Shown here in pieces: positions 39,795 through 49,782 of a stretch of 64,000 nt of DNA. The DNA is taken from positions 434,001-498,000 of the forward strand of contig NZ_JACDXW010000002.1 of assembly GCF_020539505.1 (NCBI RefSeq), read 5' to 3'. Made by a program: the position numbers and the translations under genes. This DNA comes from Mesopusillimonas faecipullorum. Lineage in GTDB: Bacteria; Pseudomonadota; Gammaproteobacteria; Burkholderiales; Burkholderiaceae_B. How positions within the stretch are numbered: the stretch's first letter is position 1; every line of letters begins with the position of its first letter. The notes below the pieces were generated by a model. It was given only the letters and a program-made list of their open reading frames with translations. It did no database searches and was not told where the DNA came from.

Positions 39795-41633
39795 TTACTC
39801 AAAGGAATAAGGTTGGTATTCCGGCACCCAGTGCTTAAGCAGTTTACGCACTTCTTCGTCGCCCAGGGGCTGCTCCTGCTGCGACCAACGCTCTACCTGC
39901 TGATCCAAAGCCTCTGCGACTTCTCTGGACTGCGCAATACGTAGCTTAGGGTGCGGTGTTTCCAAAGTTTCCTCGGAATCGGCAAGCAACTCCTCATACA
40001 GTTTCTCGCCCGGCCGCAAACCCGTAAACTCGACGCGAATCTCATCTTCGGCAAAACCGGCAAGCCGAATCATGTTGTGCGCCAAATCAACAATTTTGAC
40101 TGGCTCACCCATATCCAGCACGAAGATCTCGCCGCCTTGCCCCATGGAAGCGGCTTGCAACACCAACTGTGCCGCCTCGGGAATGGACATGAAGTAGCGG
40201 GTGATGTCGGGATGCGTGACCGTCACCGGCCCACCATGCGCAATCTGCTGCTGAAACTTGGGGATCACACTGCCGGTGCTGCCCAACACATTACCAAAAC
40301 GCACAACCTCGAACCGTGTCACACCGGCTTGATGTTGAAGCCGCTCACACACCATTTCGGCTAAACGTTTGCTGGCCCCCATGACATTGGTGGGATTCAC
40401 CGCTTTATCGGTAGAGATCAGCACAAATCTTTCGGCGTTAAAGCGCTGCGCAAACTTGGCAGCCAGGTAAGTACCTACTACGTTGTTACGCAGGGCCTGC
40501 CAGGCATTGTCTATCTCCATGAGCGGCACGTGCTTGTATGCCGCTGCGTGAAAAACAACTTGCGGCTGCCATGCCTCGAATATTTCCTGCATGCGATGGC
40601 GGCATTTAACATCGCCGACCAAGGGAATGACCCTGACGCCAGGCTGGTGTTCTTTGAACCACTGATCAATCATGTAAAGCGCAAACTCACTGGTTTCCAC
40701 CAACACAATGCACTCAGGCGCAAACCTAGACAGCTGACGACAAAGCTCGCTGCCGATTGAACCGCCCGCCCCCGTTACCAGCAAACGCTTGCCTTCAAGC
40801 ATGCGACTGACATTCTCGCTATCGATACTGACAGTTTCACGGCCCAGCAGGTCTTCTATTTTGACGGGCCGCATCACATTGATGGCCACCCGCCCGCTCA
40901 TCAGCTCATTCAGCCCGGGTACGGTAAACATGCTGGCGCCCGATTTTGTCGCCAACTGCGCCACGCGCTGCAAAACCTCGGCGCTGGCCGAGGGCATGGC
41001 CAGAATCACGTGACGGGCCCCCCAGCGCGTCAGCACCTCGGCTAAAGCCCTCACCCCGCCTTGCTCTACCGGCTTCCCGGCCAGCTCGCGCCCCCATTTG
41101 CTACGGTCGTCATCTACCAGAGCCACGACTCGCCAATCGTTGCTGCGCGCCAGTTCCCGCACCAGCATGGCACCCGCCGTACCCGCACCGACCACCACCA
41201 CAGGCTTGCCGCGCTGACGGTGCAAGTAGTAATCGCGCTCACGCCACATGCGCCATGCAAACCTGCCGCCCCCCATCAGGAACAGAAGCAGGAAAGGGTA
41301 AAGCGCCACGACAGAGCGTGGAATCACGAACTGCCCCAGCCCCAACACCACGATCACCAACAGCGCCACAGCAGACACCACGACCGCTTTCAACACACGA
41401 TAGAGATCAGGCAAGCTGGCAAAGCGCCATATTCCCCGGTATAGCCCCGCCCACCGACAAGCCACGAGCTGCACGAGTATCAAGACCGGCAGCACCAGCA
41501 GTATCGTTTCCGCAAAAGCGCTTGGCCATTCAAAATTGAATCGCAGCAGAAAAGCCAGTAGCCACGCCGCAACCACCGACACCAAGTCGAACAGCCATAC
41601 TAATAAACTACGAACCGAGACACTGACATGCAT
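39795..41633 (-). CDS. wbpM: WbpM-type UDP-GlcNAc 4,6-dehydratase
   Basis: A 612-residue membrane enzyme. The N-terminus has four helices (about residues 8-115), followed by a CoA-binding-like region with KPVVVVGAGTAGAML. The catalytic short-chain dehydrogenase domain has the NAD site GAGGSIG (288-294). Its active-site segment reads STDKAVNPTNVMGASK: Met replaces the usual Tyr of YxxxK, a known trait of the WbpM subgroup. It should make UDP-4-keto-6-deoxy-GlcNAc (a precursor of FucNAc/QuiNAc) for the O antigen. It is the last gene of the wbp-type locus, as in P. aeruginosa. Confidence 0.93.
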   Translation of the reverse strand: MHVSVSVRSLLVWLFDLVSVVAAWLLAFLLRFNFEWPSAFAETILLVLPVLILVQLVACRWAGLYRGIWRFASLPDLYRVLKAVVVSAVALLVIVVLGLGQFVIPRSVVALYPFLLLFLMGGGRFAWRMWRERDYYLHRQRGKPVVVVGAGTAGAMLVRELARSNDWRVVALVDDDRSKWGRELAGKPVEQGGVRALAEVLTRWGARHVILAMPSASAEVLQRVAQLATKSGASMFTVPGLNELMSGRVAINVMRPVKIEDLLGRETVSIDSENVSRMLEGKRLLVTGAGGSIGSELCRQLSRFAPECIVLVETSEFALYMIDQWFKEHQPGVRVIPLVGDVKCRHRMQEIFEAWQPQVVFHAAAYKHVPLMEIDNAWQALRNNVVGTYLAAKFAQRFNAERFVLISTDKAVNPTNVMGASKRLAEMVCERLQHQAGVTRFEVVRFGNVLGSTGSVIPKFQQQIAHGGPVTVTHPDITRYFMSIPEAAQLVLQAASMGQGGEIFVLDMGEPVKIVDLAHNMIRLAGFAEDEIRVEFTGLRPGEKLYEELLADSEETLETPHPKLRIAQSREVAEALDQQVERWSQQEQPLGDEEVRKLLKHWVPEYQPYSFE

Positions 41634-41675
41634 TTTGGCGAATATTCCTTGCTGAAGCTTTGGGTGCGACCACTT

Positions 41676-42227
41676 TCAATGCACGACCCTATCACCACTG
41701 CCCTTGCCGGCAATAGTTTGAAAGATCAGCTTGAAGTACATGGGCAGCGATAGCTCCCGGATCATTTTGGCGTCAGTTTCCGCCAATAAAGCCGGCGTCG
41801 ACATATCTATGCCCGCCACCTGCGCCAAGCCGGTAATGCCTGGCCTAACCGTATACACCCCTAAAGCCTCACGTTCGACGATAAGTTCGCTTTGGTTGAA
41901 TAGATTGGGCCTCGGGCCGACCAGGCTCATTTCGCCCTTGAGCACATTCCACAGCTGCGGCAGCTCGTCTAACTTGGTACGGCGCAGAAAAGCGCCCATC
42001 CGGGTCACCGAGGCCGAGGCGGCAAGGTGGGTAGCCACTGACGCCGTGCCCACCGTCATGGTGCGAAACTTGACCAGTACAAAAGGCTTTTTATGCCTTC
42101 CCACTCTTTCCTGTTTGAAGAGCGGAGAACCCGTATCGAATAAACCCGCAACATAGATGAACAGCAGCACGGGTGAAGCCACCACCAAGCCCAGCACCGA
42201 GAAAATGACGTCGAAAATACGTGTCAC
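41676..42227 (-). CDS. Initiating phosphoglycosyl transferase (PglC/WbaP-like)
   Basis: A monotopic phosphosugar transferase that links the first sugar phosphate to undecaprenyl phosphate. A single re-entrant hydrophobic segment ([24 protein letters not shown]) is followed by [47 protein letters not shown] and GITGLAQV, all signatures of this family. Start: the GTG at 42227 has GAGG eight bases upstream (183 residues). ATGs at 42266 and 42284 lack one. In P. aeruginosa O5 this position is held by the unrelated polytopic WbpL, so the initiating enzyme type is swapped. Confidence 0.9.
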   Translation of the reverse strand: MTRIFDVIFSVLGLVVASPVLLFIYVAGLFDTGSPLFKQERVGRHKKPFVLVKFRTMTVGTASVATHLAASASVTRMGAFLRRTKLDELPQLWNVLKGEMSLVGPRPNLFNQSELIVEREALGVYTVRPGITGLAQVAGIDMSTPALLAETDAKMIRELSLPMYFKLIFQTIAGKGSGDRVVH

Positions 42228-42346
42228 GAACACAACCTCAAAAATTAAAGCCTGTGACAGGGTCATGGCGATACCACGCCCCATTACTTGAATCTGCTTT
42301 TCTGTTGCTTGCGCTACGCAGTAAGACGCAGCGATAACCGGCCTGC

Positions 42347-43294
42347 TTACTTGACCCCTTCCCGTAACGACCCAAGCATGGCCTCCCGAAAGCTAAGCGG
42401 TGGGCTCCAACCCAGCAGCCGCTTGGCTTTGGCGATGTCAACCGGCAAGTTGCCACAGACCTTATCCATGAGGTCTTTTTTGCCAAATACGCCAGCCACA
42501 GCCTCAAGCAAGGACAAAGGAATGGGAAGCAGCCTACTTTTTTTACCTAAGCCTTCCGCCATGGTTCTCAATAGCTCGGTAGTAGATACGGTTTCGGCGT
42601 CTCCCGCCAGAAACACCTGGTTGGCAGCCCCCGGATGATGGAGACAAACGAGTATCAAACTGGCAAGATTTTCGAGCCCCACCAGTGTTCGCCGATTGTT
42701 GACCATGCCGAAAGGTAGAGGCACCCCTTTTTTGACAGCGCGCAGCAACTGAGCAAAACTTCCTGGAGCCCCTGCCCCATAAATAAGGGGGGGCCGGATG
42801 ATCACGACCTCCATAGATGAAGTCTCAGCCAACTTCAATAGTGCGAGCTCGGCCTCGTATTTCGAGATTGCATAGGCGCCACTGGGCTGGGGCACACTTT
42901 CCTCGGTATAGGGCACATCACTAGTATTGCCATTGACCCCAATGGAACTAATGAAAACGAAGCGCTTAACCCCCGCCAGCGCAGCCCGCCTTGCCAGATT
43001 CATCGTGGCCTCGACATTGGCACGCTGAAACTCGAGTCTATCGTTCTGGCCGGCTGGGACATGCGCCTTTCCGGCAGCGTGAACAACGACATCCATCCCA
43101 TCTAGCTCGGCCTCCCAAGCGTGTGTCTCGAAAGGCTGCTCTACCAGCCAGGGCTGCACCTTGGCCCCCAAACCTTGCGGTATATGGGAGCTTGATCTAT
43201 AGACGGGAAACACCCAGACATCTTCCTGCTCAGACAGATAGCCCAGCAAGAATCTTCCGAGAAAACCATTGGCACCCGTCAAAAGCACGTTCAT
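42347..43294 (-). CDS. NAD-dependent epimerase/dehydratase (WbpK/WbpV-like)
   Basis: A short-chain dehydrogenase/reductase of 315 residues. It has the NAD-binding GANGFLG near the start, a VFISSIGVNG segment and catalytic YAISK. It fits the 4-ketoreductase class that reduces UDP-4-keto-6-deoxy-HexNAc made by WbpM, giving a FucNAc- or QuiNAc-type nucleotide sugar. Start: ATG 43294 has GAGG six bases upstream and is preferred over 43300. It lies between the phosphoglycosyl transferase gene and the GT4 gene. Confidence 0.85.
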   Translation of the reverse strand: MNVLLTGANGFLGRFLLGYLSEQEDVWVFPVYRSSSHIPQGLGAKVQPWLVEQPFETHAWEAELDGMDVVVHAAGKAHVPAGQNDRLEFQRANVEATMNLARRAALAGVKRFVFISSIGVNGNTSDVPYTEESVPQPSGAYAISKYEAELALLKLAETSSMEVVIIRPPLIYGAGAPGSFAQLLRAVKKGVPLPFGMVNNRRTLVGLENLASLILVCLHHPGAANQVFLAGDAETVSTTELLRTMAEGLGKKSRLLPIPLSLLEAVAGVFGKKDLMDKVCGNLPVDIAKAKRLLGWSPPLSFREAMLGSLREGVK

Positions 43295-43333
43295 TTGCAT
43301 CCTCTGGCCCGTGTGAGCGATATTGACCGCGGC

Positions 43334-44551
43334 TTAAAGGAAATCTTTCACAAAATCGTCTTTTATCTTTTGATAGCTTCGGTTTTCCAGAAGCCAGCGT
43401 CGCCCCCGTTTCCCTATCTCTACCCTTTCTGTTTCAGGCAGGGCATACAGCGCTTCGATTTTGCTTACCAAGGCCGACAGATCACCGGCTGGAATGAAGT
43501 AACCAGACTCAGCTTCGTTGATCATAGAGGGGTAGCCATTGTACGAAGCAATGACAGGTTTACCCGCCAACATATAGTCGATCATCTTATTCAAGGACTG
43601 GCCATAACGCCAGATCTCGGATGGAAAGGTGGACAAATACAGCACGTCCGCGCGGCTTAGCACCGACTGCACTTGGTATTTTTCTACTCTTGCGGCAAAT
43701 GTCAGATTGGGCAAGGAACCATATTTTTCTTGATAGCTCGCCCTGAGCCCACCGTCACCCAGCACCACAAAATGGATGTTTTCATGCCCAGCCATCTTCT
43801 GGGCACATTCAAAGAAAATATCCAAGGCATTGGTAATACCCACCGTACCGGCGTAAACCACGAAAAACTTCCCTTTTGGAAAGTATTGGTCGAAATAACT
43901 TGCATCTACCAGGTCGGTAGATATGTCTATGACTTCGTTCGGCACTCCCATGGGCAAGCAATATGCGGGTTTTTCGTAGCCCAGAACGTTTTTTACATGT
44001 TCGCCTAAATTAGGCATGGTGCCTATGATGTAGTCGGCATGCTTATAGCCCAGCTTCTCTATATAGGCCAACACCCGCACAAAAACATTGCTTTTGCTGT
44101 AACCCCCCTCTTCGGTCAACGTCATTGGCCAAATATCGCGAATCTCGAAAGCCAGCTTGCACCCGTATTTGCGACGCAAGAGAAAGCCATTCAATATCGT
44201 CAGAAGCGAGAGACTAGAGACAACGACAAGGTCGGGGGTGGGCAGCTTTTTCTTATTCATGAAGAACAGCTTGAACTCGAAGTGCAACCAGCTAAGAATT
44301 CGCCTAAAAGATTTGGCCGTGGTGATTTTGAGTGTGTTGAGCCAGTAAACCTTTACCCCCTCAAGGTTCTGCTCTAGCACGCTGCCCTCGACCTTAGGCA
44401 CATACATCAGGTGGTTGGAATCGGAGGTGATGACGACCGCATCAAAACCATCTTTGGCTAGCTCTTTCCAAACCAGAAAGGGCCGACCACCGGGGGAGTT
44501 TTCCGTCGGCGACTCAAAATACTTCGACACATACCAAATCGTTTTTTTCAT
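43334..44551 (-). CDS. GT4-family glycosyltransferase (WbpJ/WbuB-like)
   Basis: A 405-residue GT-B fold transferase. The N-terminal domain has a long segment (FEIRDIWPMTLTEEGGY) and the C-terminal nucleotide-sugar site has the GT4 pattern with VYAGTVGITNALD and a late EAESGYFIPAGD (E-x7-E-like element). Resemblance to WbuB and WbpJ suggests it transfers an acetamido-6-deoxy sugar. The specificity is unproven. Confidence 0.83.
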   Translation of the reverse strand: MKKTIWYVSKYFESPTENSPGGRPFLVWKELAKDGFDAVVITSDSNHLMYVPKVEGSVLEQNLEGVKVYWLNTLKITTAKSFRRILSWLHFEFKLFFMNKKKLPTPDLVVVSSLSLLTILNGFLLRRKYGCKLAFEIRDIWPMTLTEEGGYSKSNVFVRVLAYIEKLGYKHADYIIGTMPNLGEHVKNVLGYEKPAYCLPMGVPNEVIDISTDLVDASYFDQYFPKGKFFVVYAGTVGITNALDIFFECAQKMAGHENIHFVVLGDGGLRASYQEKYGSLPNLTFAARVEKYQVQSVLSRADVLYLSTFPSEIWRYGQSLNKMIDYMLAGKPVIASYNGYPSMINEAESGYFIPAGDLSALVSKIEALYALPETERVEIGKRGRRWLLENRSYQKIKDDFVKDFL

Positions 44552-44571
44552 GTAAGGCTGTTCCCAGGCAC

Positions 44572-46389
44572 TTAATACAGTCGCGGAATCTTATTCACCA
44601 CCTTGATGACTTCAGCAAAGTCCATGCCCAAGGCGTCTAGATACCACTTGATGTTTTCATAGCGGGGACGATTCTCGTCTTTTACCAGTTCAAGCGCCTG
44701 TTCCCGACTGATGTCACCTTCTCTGATTTGGTTGCTACGGAAAGTATCGTGCTCGGTAAACCCTGCCACCAAGTAATAAATGTAGTTGTAGAACGCAGCT
44801 GTACCGTCACCTATCCGCCAGGTCGTATTCGTATCAATGGCGGTTTCCCAATCATATTGATTGATCAGGGTGCCATCTATCAGCGCTTCGTCCCAGCGCC
44901 AATAATCAAAGATGTGGTAGTAATCTTTTTTCTCGGTGAAGCTTCGGTAGTATTCACCCGACAAAGTGTCCCACAGCGAACTATTGAAATACCCCGGGCT
45001 GGCTAACATAGCCTTGAACCGCAGTTTTTGATATTCAATCTGCTTTTGCCAACCATGCATATACACCCGTTTTTCGTCGAAGTCTGGGGGGATACCCAAG
45101 AACCCGGCTTTGAAATGGGTCACTTCCAGGGGATTCACCCCCCACAAGTTCAGACTTACCCCGGTTTGCTTCTTAACCGTTTCAACGTGGCGGAAAAAAT
45201 GCTTGTCGCCCGCAGTAAGCATGCTGATCATGCCCAAATGAGGCGACTTCAGCCATGCCTGCAGATTGACCCGAATATTTCGGCGCTTTTTCTCTATGTC
45301 ATCCGCAATGATAATGTTTTCCACGCCTAGTTCAGCACACATTCTGCTGATGTTTCTGCGCCCCAGGTCGGTCACCATACCCCAGTCGTAGGTATAGGTA
45401 ACTGGGTTCATCTTCAACTCTTTAACGATCAGATGCAGCCCATAGCAGCTGTCGCGCCCGCCCGAAAACGGCACTATGCAATCAATGCCCGTGCTACGCC
45501 TATAGGGTTCAACCAGCTTGAAAAGCTCTTCTTTGGGCTTGGGAATATTGCGCGGCTTGTAAGCTCGGCAATAGTTGCACACCCCATGCTCATCAAAATC
45601 AATGAAAGGCATGGTCTCGGGCAGTATGCACTTCGTGCAGCGCCTAAGGTGGTGCTCGGGGTACTCAAGCAGAGCAGCCTCTTGAAGATTACTCTGCAGG
45701 GCAGGAACAATGTTATTGCGCCGCTTAGAAAAATCAGACACCTTCAAGTCGGCTGCGCTAAGCGGGATGTCAATAACAACGGGCTCACGCCTAACTTGCT
45801 GGATATCTGAGAAGCCCAGTTTCTCAAGAGGATAGCGCTCGGAAGAAAATGCTTTTTCGTCTTGGCTCGCACCGAGATAAAGGCTGCCGTTATTTGAAAA
45901 GATCATCAGCTTGCCTAGCTTGGGAAACCCAATTGCGCACGCTACTACGCCCTTGCACAGCGACAAGACCTTCTCTGCCAACTCGTTTAAATCTCGACCT
46001 TGCTTGACGTGCTCAACGGCCAAGGCCGCAATCACCTCGGTGTCAATCTGCTGCAGCCTTTTAGAAGATATGTGTTTCCACAACTCTTCGTGATTCACGA
46101 TGATGCCATTGTGAATCACGAAGACATCCTCGCGCACAACAGGCTGGTTGTCGGACAAGCCATTGGTGATCAAACGACTATGGCCGAAAACAACCCGAGA
46201 TTTTTTGTGGTTGGTGCGCTTGAGCAGCCAATTTATGTCTTTGTCGGCTCTTTCAATCACATAGCCAGCTGGCGTCTCGTACACCAAGCCGCTCGAATCC
46301 CTACCACGCTGTCTGGCGTGTTCAGCAAGCACTTTCAAGTTGGAAGCTTTTACCGCGCTTCCAGAAACCAATCCAAATATTCCACACAT
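44572..46389 (-). CDS. Glutaminase (class II) fused to WbpG-like N-acetyl-sugar amidotransferase
   Basis: A 605-residue fusion. Residues 1 to about 225 are a class II glutamine amidotransferase: Cys2 nucleophile in MCGIFG, ARQRGRDSSGL, HNGIIVNHEEL and DTEVIAAL. Residues from about 245 on form an N-acetyl-sugar amidotransferase: four cysteines (Cys251, Cys254, Cys271, Cys274) in the pattern seen in WbpG, then an ATP-pyrophosphatase loop SGGRDS (309-314). Asparagine synthase-type sugar amidotransferases are known in O-antigen loci, but here the synthetase half is WbpG-like. It should hydrolyse its own Gln and pass ammonia to a sugar N-acyl or carboxyl group. It is in one transcript with the WbpI-like epimerase gene (19-bp gap). 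Confidence 0.83.
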   Translation of the reverse strand: MCGIFGLVSGSAVKASNLKVLAEHARQRGRDSSGLVYETPAGYVIERADKDINWLLKRTNHKKSRVVFGHSRLITNGLSDNQPVVREDVFVIHNGIIVNHEELWKHISSKRLQQIDTEVIAALAVEHVKQGRDLNELAEKVLSLCKGVVACAIGFPKLGKLMIFSNNGSLYLGASQDEKAFSSERYPLEKLGFSDIQQVRREPVVIDIPLSAADLKVSDFSKRRNNIVPALQSNLQEAALLEYPEHHLRRCTKCILPETMPFIDFDEHGVCNYCRAYKPRNIPKPKEELFKLVEPYRRSTGIDCIVPFSGGRDSCYGLHLIVKELKMNPVTYTYDWGMVTDLGRRNISRMCAELGVENIIIADDIEKKRRNIRVNLQAWLKSPHLGMISMLTAGDKHFFRHVETVKKQTGVSLNLWGVNPLEVTHFKAGFLGIPPDFDEKRVYMHGWQKQIEYQKLRFKAMLASPGYFNSSLWDTLSGEYYRSFTEKKDYYHIFDYWRWDEALIDGTLINQYDWETAIDTNTTWRIGDGTAAFYNYIYYLVAGFTEHDTFRSNQIREGDISREQALELVKDENRPRYENIKWYLDALGMDFAEVIKVVNKIPRLY

Positions 46390-46408
46390 ATCCGTGTCTG
46401 CTTGCCTA

Positions 46409-47470
46409 TTAATTCATTAATGCAACGATGCGAGCGGCCGCTTGACCACCACCATACAGTTGCTGAGTGTCTTGAACTCGCCGGCCGAATGCGCTTTGTG
46501 CGGCGGCCCGTATCCGCTCTGGGTCAGCGCCCACCAAGGTATTGGCCCCTACTTCCACAAGTTCAACCCACTCAGTTTGATCACGTAATGTCACGCAGGA
46601 TTTGCCAAAGAAGAAAGCTTCTTTTTGCACGCCACCGCTATCAGTCATGACCAACTCTGCTTTTTCGAGCAGCCAGATCATCTCTAGGTAGCCAACAGGG
46701 TCGATGACCTCGACCTCTAGGTGTATGCCAGCCTGCTGTATCGCTTTACGTGTGCGAGGATGCAAGGGCAAAACGACTGTGGCCAGATTTTTATGTACGT
46801 CATTTAAAGCCTGAACAATATCGGCCAGGCGCGCCAAGTCGTCGGTGTTTTCTGCTCGGTGCAGCGTCGCCAATATGAAGCCCGTGTGGCCCTGCAATCC
46901 CGAGGGTGGTACTGCCTTGGCGGCAAAATGCAAGGCCGCGTCCTGCATGACGTCGCCCACATTGTGTATGGCAACCGGCTTGCTTTCAAAGCCTTCGGCT
47001 CTTAGATTACTTACGGCTGTTTCAGTGGGGCAGAACAAAATATCACTGAGCTGATCCGTCAGTATCCTGTTGATTTCTTCGGGCATCTGCATATTGAAAC
47101 TACGCAAACCCGCCTCAACATGAGCCACAGGAATATGTAGTTTGGAAGCCGCCAAGGCACCTGCCAAGGTCGAGTTGGTGTCTCCGTATACCATGACACG
47201 ATCCGCCTGCTCTTGAATCAAGATTTTTTCTATTTCAATGAGCATTCTGCCGGTCATCTCCCCATGCTTGGCACTATGGATACCCAACTCGAACGCGGGT
47301 TTGCTGATCCCCAACTGCTCAAAAAACACGTCTGACATATTGGCGTCGAAGTGCTGCCCGGTATGCACCACCAACTCTTGCATTGCGCCCGACTCTTTAA
47401 TGCTTTTAGAGACCACGCTAGCCTTGATGAACTGCGGGCGCGCACCCACAATCGTGATGATCTTTTTCAT
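46409..47470 (-). CDS. wbpI: UDP-2,3-diacetamido-glucuronic acid 2-epimerase (WbpI-like)
   Basis: A 353-residue WecB/WbpI-type epimerase with [11 protein letters not shown] at the N-terminus, [19 protein letters not shown] (UDP site) and [15 protein letters not shown] near the C-terminus. In the wbp pathway it inverts C2 of UDP-GlcNAc3NAcA to UDP-ManNAc3NAcA. The presence of wbpB, wbpE and wbpD in the same locus supports WbpI over the housekeeping WecB role. Its start overlaps the stop of the upstream glycosyltransferase by 4 bp. Confidence 0.86.
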   Translation of the reverse strand: MKKIITIVGARPQFIKASVVSKSIKESGAMQELVVHTGQHFDANMSDVFFEQLGISKPAFELGIHSAKHGEMTGRMLIEIEKILIQEQADRVMVYGDTNSTLAGALAASKLHIPVAHVEAGLRSFNMQMPEEINRILTDQLSDILFCPTETAVSNLRAEGFESKPVAIHNVGDVMQDAALHFAAKAVPPSGLQGHTGFILATLHRAENTDDLARLADIVQALNDVHKNLATVVLPLHPRTRKAIQQAGIHLEVEVIDPVGYLEMIWLLEKAELVMTDSGGVQKEAFFFGKSCVTLRDQTEWVELVEVGANTLVGADPERIRAAAQSAFGRRVQDTQQLYGGGQAAARIVALMN

Positions 47471-48588
47471 GCAGCCCTCCGCTTGACCAGAGTTTGGTAA
47501 AAATCAATCAGCTTGCTTTCTTCCATCGTCCAGTTATATTTTTCTTGCACTGCTCGCTGGCCGTTCTTGCCCATTTGGCAAGCCGCCTCGGGATTATTCA
47601 ACAAATAATCCATGGCATCGGCGATCTGCTGCGGCTGCTCGGGGTCCACACATATCCCACAGGCATTACCCTCGATAATCTGCTTCCAAAGCGGAAAATG
47701 CGACCCAATGACAGGAACCCCGGCGCTCATGTATTCGAACATTTTGTTCGGCTGTGCATCGATATGGTTGGGAAGCGGGAGAAAGGTCACCAAACCCGCC
47801 ACGCTGCCAGCCAACAAATCCCGTACTTCTGTTCGAGACAACTGCCCCAATGCATCTACATGGCGCCACCCGGGCGCTGCCTGCGCCGCTTCTTGCGTAT
47901 GAGCTTCTCCGAACTCTCCTGCCAAGGCCAAACGCCCTTCGCTACGCATTAGCTCCATGGCTTGAACAATCTGGAAAATTCCACGTATTTCAGCAATGCC
48001 GCCGACATAGCTTATCCAGTTCTTCTTTTGGGCCCAATCTATGTTTTCCAGCGAGAGTTCACCCAACAGTGGATAGTTATTGATGTCTATGCAATGAATA
48101 CCCATATTCAGGAATTTATCGCGAATGAAAGGGGTCGCCGCAATCACGCCATCGAACTTGCGACACGCCCATTTCTCGTAAATGGCCACACCATGAGAAA
48201 GCGCCCAGCGCGCAGGCCGGTTCAGATAGGGTTTGCTCAAAAGCTGCCTGGGTACATCTTCATGCGCATCAAAGATAACGATCTTGTTTTTTTTCTTTAG
48301 TTTCAAACCCACGGAGGTGAGTTCGGGATCATGAAAATGATAAAGGTCAGCATCCAGTTCAAGCGCTTTTTTTAATACGCGCGCAGGCGCGTTTCTGATG
48401 CGATCCCATCGTCCGCTAGAAGCGCCCACATCGTAAATACTAACCTCCCGCACCTTCTCATCGCCTTTCCCATCAGCCACTACCAGACTGACCTGATAAC
48501 CGGCTTGCGCCAATGAACAGCTTTCTTTAAGAAAAATGCGTGTATCAAAACGGGGGTGTGCTGACGTCAGATGACAGACTTTGATCAT
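47467..48588 (-). CDS. GT4-like glycosyltransferase (WbpH position)
   Basis: A 373-residue GT-B transferase with [18 protein letters not shown] at the N-terminus and [30 protein letters not shown] at the nucleotide-sugar site. Both stretches are GT4-like. The locus position (between WbpG and WbpI) equals wbpH of P. aeruginosa, which adds the amidino-mannuronic acid. It overlaps both neighbours in ATGA (47467-47470 and 48585-48588). Confidence 0.82.
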   Translation of the reverse strand: MIKVCHLTSAHPRFDTRIFLKESCSLAQAGYQVSLVVADGKGDEKVREVSIYDVGASSGRWDRIRNAPARVLKKALELDADLYHFHDPELTSVGLKLKKKNKIVIFDAHEDVPRQLLSKPYLNRPARWALSHGVAIYEKWACRKFDGVIAATPFIRDKFLNMGIHCIDINNYPLLGELSLENIDWAQKKNWISYVGGIAEIRGIFQIVQAMELMRSEGRLALAGEFGEAHTQEAAQAAPGWRHVDALGQLSRTEVRDLLAGSVAGLVTFLPLPNHIDAQPNKMFEYMSAGVPVIGSHFPLWKQIIEGNACGICVDPEQPQQIADAMDYLLNNPEAACQMGKNGQRAVQEKYNWTMEESKLIDFYQTLVKRRAA

Positions 48589-49733
48589 GAATACACCTTG
48601 ATGCGACGCCCGGTGACTTCAGTCACCAATGCCTGGGCCTTCTTAAGCAGACGATGCCGGGCATCCCAATTGGGAAAATCGGTGTAATGGTGAATGGGTG
48701 CTTGCATCAGCTCATCAAACTGCTGTCTTGAAATCCTGAGCTTCTTGCAAAAATATGCAATATCCGTTTCCAGCTCGTCTGCGTCATACAAAGGCTCGGC
48801 CAATTTCTCCAGAGCCTGTTCTCGCGTCATTTGACCGGAGGCTATCAGGCTGGATAAATGGGGTTTTCTTTTGTCGTAGCCAAACTTGGTCGGCAAATAG
48901 TAGTTCTGGAACAGTTTGGTAAAGAGAGACTCGCCATGCTTACGTGCATAGGGTTTGTAGCCTATGGTCTGCTGTAACTCTTGCAGAGCCTGCTCTTTGT
49001 CGTAGGGCATGTAGTTCAGAGGCCGAACGGTACGCATCTTCTTGACGAAGGGATACCAAAAATAATAATCAAAGAAACTGATGGTTTTGTAATGCTTGAG
49101 GGGCCGCTCACCGTATTTGCGATGAATCGCTTTCAGGTTGATGGCATCCATGGCGCTCCCGTGCCAGGCATCCGGAAAAATGCCTTCGGTAGCAATATTG
49201 CCCCCCGAAAAAATATACTGAATGCCATTGCTGGTCGCAAAATGGTAAAGGCTGGCAAAGAATATGTGGTCCTGGGGAACATCCTGATTGGAAATACCCG
49301 CCCGCAAATAGGCCAGGTGCAAGTCGCGCATTTCTTCCCAATCCACGACATGGGTATGCAAATCGTAGTTGCAGTACTTGATGATGGCCTCGATATTGGC
49401 CACGGCCAGTTCGCTGTTCCAGCCCGCATCCACATGCACAACCAATGGCCTCAACCCCCACTCCCGGGCTTTCAAGGCCAGGTAAGAGCTGTCAACCCCG
49501 CCGCTCAGACCCAAAATGCAATCGTATTCCTGCCCTTTCCCGGCCGCCTTGATCTGCTCCACCATCTTTGCAAGACGCTCGGCTCCCTCTGCATTGGGAA
49601 ACCAGTTGGGGCGCGTCACCGCATCAAACTTGATGCAATGGTTGCAAACACCGTGCTCATCGAAAGTGATGTCAGGGTCCGATGTATCCATGACGCATCG
49701 GCTGCAAACCTGCTCGGGAGAGTTTTTATTCAT
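48585..49733 (-). CDS. wbpG: N-acetyl-sugar amidotransferase WbpG
   Basis: A 382-residue PP-loop enzyme. Cys10, Cys13, Cys30 and Cys33 form a zinc-ribbon-like unit, and SGGVDS (77-82) is the ATP pyrophosphatase loop. In P. aeruginosa, WbpG with HisH2 and HisF2 converts an N-acetyl to an acetamidino group, giving ManNAc3NAmA. All three are in this locus, so the pathway is complete for that step. Start: ATG 49733; the longer frame starts at a TTG (49742). Confidence 0.9.
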   Translation of the reverse strand: MNKNSPEQVCSRCVMDTSDPDITFDEHGVCNHCIKFDAVTRPNWFPNAEGAERLAKMVEQIKAAGKGQEYDCILGLSGGVDSSYLALKAREWGLRPLVVHVDAGWNSELAVANIEAIIKYCNYDLHTHVVDWEEMRDLHLAYLRAGISNQDVPQDHIFFASLYHFATSNGIQYIFSGGNIATEGIFPDAWHGSAMDAINLKAIHRKYGERPLKHYKTISFFDYYFWYPFVKKMRTVRPLNYMPYDKEQALQELQQTIGYKPYARKHGESLFTKLFQNYYLPTKFGYDKRKPHLSSLIASGQMTREQALEKLAEPLYDADELETDIAYFCKKLRISRQQFDELMQAPIHHYTDFPNWDARHRLLKKAQALVTEVTGRRIKVYS

Positions 49734-49782
49734 ACCAGACAATAAGAAAATTTTTTGGAGTTTGCTTATAAAGCCAAGCGCT

